DNA of 64,000 nucleotides from Paraburkholderia sp. (GTDB taxonomy: Bacteria; Pseudomonadota; Gammaproteobacteria; Burkholderiales; Burkholderiaceae). Position numbers and translations under genes: made by a program. Below are positions 15,019-22,534 of this stretch, piece by piece; the first letter of the stretch is position 1; each line of letters begins with the position of its first letter. The stretch lies in assembly GCF_028283785.1 (NCBI RefSeq), contig NZ_JAPWKB010000020.1:246754-310753 (forward strand), read 5' to 3'. The notes under the pieces are model-generated. The model worked only from the letters and a program-made list of their open reading frames with translations. It ran no database searches and was not told the origin of the DNA.

Positions 15019-17469
15019 TCACCGCCGCTTCGTATTCCCACCATCCGGATCGGAAGCCGAATACGTATACGCATAAGCGTAATCATAAGTCCCAAACTTC
15101 CCACCTGATTTCGCCGGCACGGCATTCATCACCCCGCCGATCAACCGGGCCCGCGCGCGTCGCAACTTCTTCAGCGCTTCGCTGACGTTATGCTCCGTAT
15201 GCATCCCCGCCCGCATCACCATCACCGTCGAGCCGGCGATATTCGCCACGATCGCTGCGTCGGCAACTGCAAGCAACGGCGGTGTGTCGACGATCACCAG
15301 ATCGAACTGCTGCTCGAACCGATGCAGGATCTCCGCAAATCGCGGCGACGTCAGAATCTCCGACGGGTTCGGCGGATAGGCGCCCGCAGCAATAAAGTGC
15401 AGCCCGGCAACACCGGTCACGCGTGCCGCAACTTCGAGATCCATCTGCCCGGTCAGCAGCTCGGTCAAGCCGCCATTCGGCGAACGCCCCAGATACTGCG
15501 CGAGACGTCCGCGTCGCAAGTCGGCATCGATCAGCAACACCCGCTTGCCCGATTCCGCAATCAGCGCGGCCAGGTTCGCACACAGGAAACTCTTGCCGTC
15601 CGACGGAGCCGGACTCGTGAATGCGACGATCCGGTTAGGCGCATCGATCAGACCGAACTGCAACGTCGCCCGCAAGCCGCGCAAACCTTCCACCGACGAA
15701 TCGAACGGATGCGTCTTCGCCAGCAACGGACGCATCGGACCCTTCGCCGAAGGAATGATCGTCTGCGTGCCGACGGGTTCGTGTGCGGTTCCCGTGTGAC
15801 TCGACGTCGTCGAACGCGGCACGATCATCTGCTTCAGACGGTCGAAACCGGTCACGGTCGGGGCTTCCGGCACGGTCGTCGAACTCGGTCCCACCGACGA
15901 ACCCAGACGCGGTGCCTGCGCACCTTGCAGCGCAAGACGCGTCGCGCTCATCAGACGGTCGCTGCGCGCCTGCTCGGCACTGAACGGAATCGAACCGAAA
16001 ATCGGCATCTGGAAACGACGCTCGACAAACTCCGGATCCGATACGCCCGTGAAGAACGTGCGACGGCAAAACGCGAACAGAATGCCGGCGATGATCCCCA
16101 GCACCGTGCCCGCCGAAATGATCAGCGCGGACTTCGGACGCACCGGCGCGGAAGGGACCAGCGCGTCATCGACGATATGCACGTTGCTGACCGTGCCGGC
16201 GCGCGAGATCGACAGCTCCTGCGTCTTGTTCAACAACGCAACGTAGATGTCCTCGGCCACTTTCGCATCGCGTTGCAACGCAAGGGCTTCGCGTTCCGAA
16301 CCCGGCAATGTGGTGAAATGGTCCTCGAAACGGGCCTTTTCACGCGCCATCGCCGCAAGTTGCGCATCGACGGTCTGCACTTCCTGACTTTCCGCCGTGA
16401 AGCGCTGCAACAGTTGCGCACGTGCCACCCGCAATGCAGCGATCTGACGTTCGTACTCCAGTCCGCCTTGCAGATACACACCGGCTTCCTGGGTCGGCTG
16501 GAACGAACCGGCGCGCTGCTGATACTCGGACAATGCGGTTTCCGCACGGCGCACTTCACCGCGCAGACGCGGCAGTTCGCTGTTCAGAAACGACAGCATC
16601 CGGCTCGCTTCTTCCTGTGCGCGTTCGGTCCGTTGCGCGATATACGATGCGGCGACCGCATTCGTGATCGCGGTAATCGCATGCGGATCGGTGCCTTGAT
16701 ACGACAGTTGCACGACGCCGGTTTCACGACCCTTTTCGCCGATCTGCAAACCCGTGGACAACGCCGCCACCGCATCGAGCTGGTTGTAACGCTCGACGTT
16801 GAACTCGGTGCCCTGACGTGCGACCAGCGTCTTCACCAGCATCGTGACGCCGCTGCCCGTCGCGGTTTCGCTGGCCGTGCCCGTCAGCAGTCTCGCGCCT
16901 GCCTTGTCGAACAGTTCGTAATGGCCGTCGCCGAGCGCGCGAAGCGTCAGCGGTGCACCTTCGAGCAGCTTGGGCACCGTGATCGAATCGACCTGAAACT
17001 GCTCGCCGCCCCATGCGTACTCGTCGAAGCCGAACGGTGCCGACATCGGCTTGCCGGGCTCGGCGAAAAACGCCCAGATCTTGCCGAGAAACGGCATCGT
17101 CTTCGGACCGGCCTTGAAGTTCAGCTTGAACTCTTCGATGACCGGTTCGACCACGGCACGGCTGCGCATGATTTCGATTTCGGCGTCGGTGCGCAGGGTC
17201 GGCGTGGCCGGTGTCAGCGAAATCGCCTGCTGTTGCTGATTCGTGCCGCCGCCATTAGTGCTGTTCTGCGTTTCGACCTGAATCAACGCATCGGCCGAAT
17301 AGATCGGTGTCGCGAGGCGTGTGTAAATCACCGCGGCGAGAATCACCGCGGCGGCAATGCCGATCACCCACCAGATCTGGTCGATGACGACGCGGACCAG
17401 ATCGCGCATCACCGCGTCCTCGTCGCTGCCGGGCGATGGACTGTGGTCAAGCATGTCATACGTACTCAT
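15019..17469 (-). CDS. wzc: Wzc-like polysaccharide co-polymerase / BY tyrosine autokinase
   Basis: An 816-residue inner-membrane protein controlling EPS polymerisation and export. The N-terminal Wzz domain has TM1 about residues 32-52 (WWVIGIAAAVILAAVIYT). A long periplasmic coiled-coil region spans about 280-420. TM2 lies near 460-480 (ALIISAGTVLGIIAGILFAF). The cytoplasmic kinase domain starts near 600: Walker A SPAPSDGKSFLCANLA (about 615-630) has serine in place of the usual first glycine, Walker A' is VLLIDADLRRG, and Walker B is LVIVDTPP. The C-terminus carries a tyrosine cluster (YDYAYAYTYSAS), the usual autophosphorylation site. It is the last gene of the operon starting at crp/fnr. 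Confidence 0.92.
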   Translation of the reverse strand: MSTYDMLDHSPSPGSDEDAVMRDLVRVVIDQIWWVIGIAAAVILAAVIYTRLATPIYSADALIQVETQNSTNGGGTNQQQQAISLTPATPTLRTDAEIEIMRSRAVVEPVIEEFKLNFKAGPKTMPFLGKIWAFFAEPGKPMSAPFGFDEYAWGGEQFQVDSITVPKLLEGAPLTLRALGDGHYELFDKAGARLLTGTASETATGSGVTMLVKTLVARQGTEFNVERYNQLDAVAALSTGLQIGEKGRETGVVQLSYQGTDPHAITAITNAVAASYIAQRTERAQEEASRMLSFLNSELPRLRGEVRRAETALSEYQQRAGSFQPTQEAGVYLQGGLEYERQIAALRVARAQLLQRFTAESQEVQTVDAQLAAMAREKARFEDHFTTLPGSEREALALQRDAKVAEDIYVALLNKTQELSISRAGTVSNVHIVDDALVPSAPVRPKSALIISAGTVLGIIAGILFAFCRRTFFTGVSDPEFVERRFQMPIFGSIPFSAEQARSDRLMSATRLALQGAQAPRLGSSVGPSSTTVPEAPTVTGFDRLKQMIVPRSTTSSHTGTAHEPVGTQTIIPSAKGPMRPLLAKTHPFDSSVEGLRGLRATLQFGLIDAPNRIVAFTSPAPSDGKSFLCANLAALIAESGKRVLLIDADLRRGRLAQYLGRSPNGGLTELLTGQMDLEVAARVTGVAGLHFIAAGAYPPNPSEILTSPRFAEILHRFEQQFDLVIVDTPPLLAVADAAIVANIAGSTVMVMRAGMHTEHNVSEALKKLRRARARLIGGVMNAVPAKSGGKFGTYDYAYAYTYSASDPDGGNTKRR

Positions 17470-17507
17470 GGTTTAGCTCCGTCGCGAGGCGGACTCCGGT
17501 TGCACAA

Positions 17508-18707
17508 TTATTTGGAAAGCTGCCACGTGTAGAACAGCGTTTGAAGCGTCGGCGTGATCTGTTCGAGTGCGCGGTTGAAGCGGGCGGCATTCGACACCTG
17601 CACGTACACCACGTCCTTCGGCTGCAATTCGAACTTCGTCATCAGCATCAACGCGTCCACCTGCGTCATGTTCAACTGGTACACGTCCGGCGTGAGCGTC
17701 TTGTCCGCACCGCGAATCACGTAGACGAAACGCGGATCGCCGGTTCGCACGTCGAGGCTGCCCGCACCCGTCAACGCATCGGCCAGCGTCAGGCGGCCAC
17801 GGTTCATCGGCAGCGAGGTCGGGCGGGTCACTTCGCCAAGCACGAACACGCGGCTGTTCGACCGGTCCGGCACGTCGATGATGTCGCCGTCCTGCAACAA
17901 CACGTTCTGCTGCGGATCGCCGGTTTCGAGCAGCGATGCCACGTCAACCGTATAGCGCTTGCCGTCACGCGTGACGCCGACGTTCTGCAAATCCGCATCC
18001 GTCAACGCACCGCCCGCGCGGTTGATCGCATCGAGCACGCTCAGCGGCGCATCCGTGATCGCTTCTGATGCCGGTGCGCGCAGATTGCCCGTCACCTGCA
18101 CCGACTGGCTGTTGAAGCCGGACACACGAACGTCGAGTTGCGGTTCGCGAATCGTCTTCGACAATGCCTTCGTCAACGTTTCCTGCACCTGAGCCGCCGT
18201 CTTGCCCGTCACCTTCACACGACCCACACGCGGGAAGAAGATCGTGCCGTCGTTCGCGACCCGCACCGTCAGCCCGCTTTCCGGACCGCCTTGCGATACG
18301 GTCGCGCCGATCACCGGCACCGGGTTCTGACCTTGCGTCGGTGCGACGCCGGCCGAGCCGGTCGGTGCCGTCGGCAGCGGCGGCACCGCCGACGACGACG
18401 TCGCGCCCGTCAGTTCCGGGTGATCCCAGACGATGATCGTCAACTGATCGCCGATTCCGATGTCGTACTTGTACTGCCGGCGGCTCGACGATGTCAGGCA
18501 CGACAACGGACACACGGGCGGCACGGCCGCTGCGCGAACCTGCTGGAAGTAACCGACGTCGATCGTGTGGACCGGAAACTTCTCCGCGGTCTGTTGCGGA
18601 GGCGCTGACGGCTGCAGCCGATCGGTATCCAGGTATGGCCCCGGCGCCAACTGACAGGCGGACAGGGAAAGGGCCGCGACCCCCGCGGCAATCGTTTTGA
18701 TGTTCAT
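17508..18707 (-). CDS. wza: Wza-like outer-membrane polysaccharide export lipoprotein
   Basis: A 399-residue polysaccharide-export protein of the OMA family that forms the outer-membrane exit channel for EPS. A signal peptide ends in the lipobox LSAC, giving Cys18 as the lipidated residue. The Poly_export/SLBB region begins at YKYDIGIGDQLTIIVWDHPEL, followed by FFPRVGRVKVTGKTAAQVQETL and two further SLBB-type segments (VQVTGNLRAPASEAITDAP and VFVLGEVTRPTSLPMNRG). A Pro/Ala/Gly-rich insert sits between about residues 110 and 140. The gene lies between the GT2 gene and wzc on the same strand with short gaps. Confidence 0.93.
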   Translation of the reverse strand: MNIKTIAAGVAALSLSACQLAPGPYLDTDRLQPSAPPQQTAEKFPVHTIDVGYFQQVRAAAVPPVCPLSCLTSSSRRQYKYDIGIGDQLTIIVWDHPELTGATSSSAVPPLPTAPTGSAGVAPTQGQNPVPVIGATVSQGGPESGLTVRVANDGTIFFPRVGRVKVTGKTAAQVQETLTKALSKTIREPQLDVRVSGFNSQSVQVTGNLRAPASEAITDAPLSVLDAINRAGGALTDADLQNVGVTRDGKRYTVDVASLLETGDPQQNVLLQDGDIIDVPDRSNSRVFVLGEVTRPTSLPMNRGRLTLADALTGAGSLDVRTGDPRFVYVIRGADKTLTPDVYQLNMTQVDALMLMTKFELQPKDVVYVQVSNAARFNRALEQITPTLQTLFYTWQLSK

Positions 18708-18746
18708 TTTGTGGTCCCTCGCGTGATGACACGCTTCGCTGGTCTT

Positions 18747-19679
18747 TCAGCGTGTCGCCTCTTGCCATGCTCCGCGCATTGCGCGTACGCCGACCCACCA
18801 TTTGTGAAGCGCAAGTGCTAGCCCGTCGCCCGCGAGCGCCAACGTCACCGCACGAACCAACCCCGGGTCCGCACGATTGCCGATCAGCGTCGAATAGACG
18901 ACGAACGCCCAGCGGCCCGGAGGCGTCAGGTATTCGCACATGATGAGTCGGAGGTTGAACGACGCGTTGTAGAACGCCGCGTCGTTGAAAGTGTGCCGCT
19001 GGTCTTCATCGCTGCGCGGCGCCGGATAATGCTCGACCCGCAACGCCGGGTCGTAGATCAGCGTCCAGCCGCGACGCTGCACGTCGAGGCTGAATGCGAG
19101 TTCGCAATGCACCTGCGCGCCGGTGCCGCGCAAACGCGGATCGAAGCGCAGCGTGCCGATCGCTTCGCGGCGAAACGCCATGTTCACGCCTTTGAGCACC
19201 TGCACTTCACGCGGGCCGCCGTGGCCGATGTGGTGATTGCCGATCATCCGGCCATACCAGCGCACCAGGCCGACAAGCGGCTTTTCGCCTTGCAGGATGA
19301 TGCCGCGCTCATGCACGTTGTCGCGCCCACCGATGCCGCCCAGCGCGGGATCGCCGCCAAACGCGCGCGCGATCCGTTCGACCCAGTCGGGATGCGGCGC
19401 GGCGTCGTCGTCGGTGAAGCAGAGCACATCGCCCGTCGCGCTTTCGATGCCGCGGTTGTACGCGGCCACCACGCCCGGTGTGGTGACATGCGCGATGCGC
19501 AGGCGTGCGTCGGGTTGTACTGCATGTCGCTCGCGCAGAAAGTCGAGCGTCTGATGGTCGTCCTCGCGCGCTATTACGATGACTTCGTCAGCGCGTCTGA
19601 TCTGTTGATCGAGTGCTGCAAGGCAGCGCTCGAGGTCTTTGGTACGCCGGTAAGTCGGCACTATCACGGACACGTTCAC
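18747..19679 (-). CDS. GT2-family glycosyltransferase
   Basis: A 310-residue GT-A inverting glycosyltransferase. It begins NVSVIVPTYRRTKDLERCL, has the nucleotide-sugar/metal region DVLCFTDDDAAPHPDWVE (DDD in place of a canonical DxD) and a catalytic-side segment near RLRGTGAQVHCELAF. A moderately hydrophobic C-terminal stretch may associate with the membrane. I start at the GTG at 19679 because family similarity begins immediately; longer upstream frames overlap wcaJ and look non-coding. The gene lies 22 bases after wcaJ in the same operon and probably adds the second or later sugar of the repeat unit. Confidence 0.85.
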   Translation of the reverse strand: MNVSVIVPTYRRTKDLERCLAALDQQIRRADEVIVIAREDDHQTLDFLRERHAVQPDARLRIAHVTTPGVVAAYNRGIESATGDVLCFTDDDAAPHPDWVERIARAFGGDPALGGIGGRDNVHERGIILQGEKPLVGLVRWYGRMIGNHHIGHGGPREVQVLKGVNMAFRREAIGTLRFDPRLRGTGAQVHCELAFSLDVQRRGWTLIYDPALRVEHYPAPRSDEDQRHTFNDAAFYNASFNLRLIMCEYLTPPGRWAFVVYSTLIGNRADPGLVRAVTLALAGDGLALALHKWWVGVRAMRGAWQEATR

Positions 19680-19701
19680 AATCGTTCCCCGGGAGTCCTG
19701 T

Positions 19702-21099
19702 TCAGTACGCATTGCGGCCGACAAAACCCTTGAAGATCGTGATGAACACGATCCGTATGTCGAACCAGAACGACCAGTTGTGGATATAGAAAAGATCGAA
19801 CTTGACCCGCGTTTCCATCTTCTCGACTTTCGTGGTCGCGCCGCGATAGCCGTTGACCTGCGCCCAGCCGGTGATGCCCGGTTTGATCCGGTAGCGATGC
19901 ATGTAGCCGTAGACGAGGTCTTTGTAGAGATCGTCGTGTTCGACGGCATGCGGACGCGGACCGACCACCGACATCTGGCCGAACAGCACGTTGATGAATT
20001 GCGGCAGTTCGTCGAGACTCGTGCGCCGCATGAACGCACCGAGTGTCGTCACGCGTTTGTCGTGACGTCCGGCCTGGGTGATGTGGCCGGCCGTCTCCTT
20101 GTGCACGTGCATCGAGCGGAATTTGTAGATCCCGAACGGCCGTCCATCGACGCCTTTGCGGGTCTGCTTGAAGAACACCGGACCGGGCGACGTGAGCTTG
20201 ATCGCGATCGCCAGTGCGATAAACACCGGTGACAGCGCCATCAATGCGCACAACGCGAACAGCCGGTCGAAGATCAGCTTCGGCCACATTTGCGGCGATG
20301 CGATCGGCGTGCCGCTCAGGTTGATGGTCGGCAGGCCGAGCACATCCACCACCGCGTGATTGAACAGCGACAGGCTGCGGACATCGGGTATGAAGCGCAG
20401 ATTCACGAAGTCGTGCCGGAACGCGCGCGTGAAGCGGTAGATCGTGTGTTCTTCGGAGAGCGGCAACGCAAGCCACACTTCGTTGATGTGTTCTTCGCGG
20501 ACCTTCTTCGCAAAGGCCTCGACGTCGGTGAAGACCGGCAACTTGCCCATCTTCGCGCCGGCCGCGCCACCGGCAGAACCGGACACGTCGATGGTCGTAT
20601 CGAACACGCAGGCGGGCTTGAAGCCGGCTTGCGGGGCATGGTCGAGATGCGCGAGCAGCATCCGCGAGAAACCCGGCGCGCCGACGATCGCCACCGTGCG
20701 GTAATTCAGGCCGTGGCGTCGAACCACATGCAGCAGCAGATGCACGATGCACTTGGTCACGACGATCAACACGCCGCTGATCAGCGTCGAATAGCCGAAC
20801 CACAGACGCGATAACGCATCCATCCTGTGCAACGTAAAAACCAGTACCAGACCCGTCACGCTGACGATCGACCATGCGATCACCACGCGTCCGAGCATCG
20901 CCGGCAACGACTTGCCGCGCCATGTTTCGTACACGCCGAAAGCGGGGAACAGCAGCAGCACCAGTACGCAGTTGAACGCGATCAGGAGGCGCTCGATGTC
21001 GGTCAGTGCGATCGGCGTCGAAAAGCGCATCCAGTGGGCGATCAACGCGCCCATGATCACGAACAGTGCGTCGAGGCACCGCGCAGTATTCCTGAACAT
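19702..21099 (-). CDS. wcaJ: Undecaprenyl-phosphate glucose phosphotransferase (WcaJ/PssY-like)
   Basis: A 465-residue polyprenyl-phosphate hexose-1-phosphate transferase that starts the lipid-linked EPS repeat unit. The N-terminal part has about four TM segments and a soluble CoA-binding-like domain (VAIVGAPGFSRMLL). The C-terminal catalytic domain has the membrane re-entrant segment LFALCALMALSPVFIALAIA, then FFKQTRKGVDGRPFGIYKFRSM, RRTSLDELPQFINVLFGQMS, VGPRPHAVEHD and KPGITGWAQVNGYRG. These are all signatures of the bacterial sugar transferase family. The ATG at 21099 gives the normal family length. It is the first structural gene after crp/fnr, separated by 71 bases containing a perfect palindrome. 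Confidence 0.93.
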   Translation of the reverse strand: MFRNTARCLDALFVIMGALIAHWMRFSTPIALTDIERLLIAFNCVLVLLLFPAFGVYETWRGKSLPAMLGRVVIAWSIVSVTGLVLVFTLHRMDALSRLWFGYSTLISGVLIVVTKCIVHLLLHVVRRHGLNYRTVAIVGAPGFSRMLLAHLDHAPQAGFKPACVFDTTIDVSGSAGGAAGAKMGKLPVFTDVEAFAKKVREEHINEVWLALPLSEEHTIYRFTRAFRHDFVNLRFIPDVRSLSLFNHAVVDVLGLPTINLSGTPIASPQMWPKLIFDRLFALCALMALSPVFIALAIAIKLTSPGPVFFKQTRKGVDGRPFGIYKFRSMHVHKETAGHITQAGRHDKRVTTLGAFMRRTSLDELPQFINVLFGQMSVVGPRPHAVEHDDLYKDLVYGYMHRYRIKPGITGWAQVNGYRGATTKVEKMETRVKFDLFYIHNWSFWFDIRIVFITIFKGFVGRNAY

Positions 21100-21141
21100 A
21101 ATGAAAATTACCTTGTCGACGGGGTGATGCCGAAACCTCGG

Positions 21142-21168
21142 CAATACTTCGCGAGTCGCGAAGTATTG
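21142..21168. promoter_or_regulatory. Perfect 27-base palindrome between crp/fnr and wcaJ
   Basis: CAATACTTCGCGA, one central G, then TCGCGAAGTATTG: 13 matching bases on each side without a mismatch. It begins 3 bases after the crp/fnr stop and ends 43 bases before the wcaJ ATG. There is no U-tract on either strand. It could be a regulator's operator (perhaps for the adjacent Crp/Fnr protein) or an RNA hairpin that tunes read-through into wcaJ. Confidence 0.7.
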
Positions 21169-21170
21169 TT

Positions 21171-21905
21171 TCAGTTCACCGTTTCGGCTTGACGCAGACG
21201 CGGCAGCAGTCGATCGAATTCGCGTTTCACGAGGCCGTAGCATTCGCATGCACGTGCTTCGAGACCCTTGCGATCGAGTACCTTGATATGGCCGCGGCTG
21301 TGATGGATCAGCCCTTCGTCGTGCAGCTTGCCGGCTGCCTCGGTGATGCCTTCGCGACGCACGCCGAGCATGTCCGCGATCAACTGCTGCGTGACCGTCA
21401 GATCGTTCGACGCAACACGGTCGATCTCGATCAGCAGCCAGCGGCACAGCTGCTTGTTCAGCGAGTGATGGCGATTGCACGCGGCGGTCTGCGCGACTTG
21501 CGTCAGCAGGGCGTGCATATAAAGAAGCATCAGGCGGCGCAGGAAGTCGGAGCGTGCGAACTGTTGCTTGAGGATCTGTGCGCTCATCCGGTAGGCGAAG
21601 CCCGAGCACTGGACCTGAACGCGGTTCGGCATGGTTTCGCCACCCGTCAGGACCGGCACGCCGGTCATGCCTTCACGCCCGACCGCGGCGATCTCGACCG
21701 AACTGCCGTCTTCCATCGTCGACAGCATCGAGATGATCGCGGTCGTCGGAAAGTACACGTGATGAATGCGTTGTCCCGAATCGCAGAGCAACTGCTCGGT
21801 GCGCAGATGGACGAGTTCGAGATGCGGTGCAAGTGCTTGCCATTCATGCGACGGCAAAGCGCCGAGCAAATGGTTGCCGTGCAGATCGGATTGAAGTGTC
21901 AACAT
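21171..21905 (-). CDS. Crp/Fnr-family transcriptional regulator
   Basis: A 244-residue regulator with an N-terminal cyclic-nucleotide-binding-like beta-roll (residues about 15-130, with FPTTAIISMLSTMEDGSSVEIA and AVGREGMTGVPV) and a C-terminal winged helix (about 160-215, with LTVTQQLIADMLGVRREGITEAA). There are no cysteine clusters like those of Fnr. Burkholderia EPS loci are known to be controlled by c-di-GMP-responsive Crp/Fnr proteins (BerA type). By position, first in the wcaJ-wza-wzc operon, this is a candidate for such a role, but ligand identity is inference. The ATG at 21905 is chosen over an upstream start because LTLQSDLHGNHLLGALP is the conserved N-terminus. Confidence 0.85.
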   Translation of the reverse strand: MLTLQSDLHGNHLLGALPSHEWQALAPHLELVHLRTEQLLCDSGQRIHHVYFPTTAIISMLSTMEDGSSVEIAAVGREGMTGVPVLTGGETMPNRVQVQCSGFAYRMSAQILKQQFARSDFLRRLMLLYMHALLTQVAQTAACNRHHSLNKQLCRWLLIEIDRVASNDLTVTQQLIADMLGVRREGITEAAGKLHDEGLIHHSRGHIKVLDRKGLEARACECYGLVKREFDRLLPRLRQAETVN

Positions 21906-22534
21906 GATCGGTCCTCGCGTGAAACCACGCATTACGCGGTCTCTTGTTTTGACCCGGTCGCTGCACCCTTTACGATCCGTCGCCTGGCGAGCGACTATGG
22001 GTTGGCAGTGCCGGCCCCGGTATTTGGCCTGGCGTCATCGCGGTTGTGTTGTGACTGCTTTGCGGTGACGTCTGTGTTGCGACTCTTACTTAGCGAGGAG
22101 CGTGCCATGTGGCCTTAAAACGAGCACTGGTGCGGCGCAGCGTAAAACACGTGTGCTTCCGAACCCGCAAACTGCAAGTTTTTGTTTCAAATCTGTACAT
22201 CTTCGTTTGGCTGCGATAGCCGGGCGGTGAGACGTTACGGGATCGCCCTCGAATACGCGAAAGAGTGAAGGGTGGCGTGCTGCATGGGTCTTGAGGCAGT
22301 GGTTCCTATGTGGGCCTGTCTGTTTAGGTGACAAATGGCTCCGATCACTGGGTCTGCCGGAAATGATTCACTTGTGTTCCACAGCGATTGTTCGCTTCCG
22401 TACGGACCGATTTTTGTCGCAAATCGTGAAGGGTACTGATGGAATACCCGTTGGTATCGGAAGCGCGTGTGCGATTGACCGCATCGCAAGGCGCGATGCG
22501 GTTCTTCGCAAAGTGGTGGGTTGGGCCGAACAGG
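21906..22534. other. 629-base intergenic region upstream of crp/fnr
   Basis: No gene recognised. This is probably the leader and promoter of the EPS operon plus the 3' flank of the GH2 gene. It is less GC-rich than its neighbours, as expected for a regulatory region, but I can name no specific operator. Confidence 0.4.

Noticed and set aside
21906..22534. A riboswitch or small RNA in the long leader of the EPS regulator.
   Set aside because: I could not find a convincing conserved fold or terminator; unexplained length alone is not evidence.
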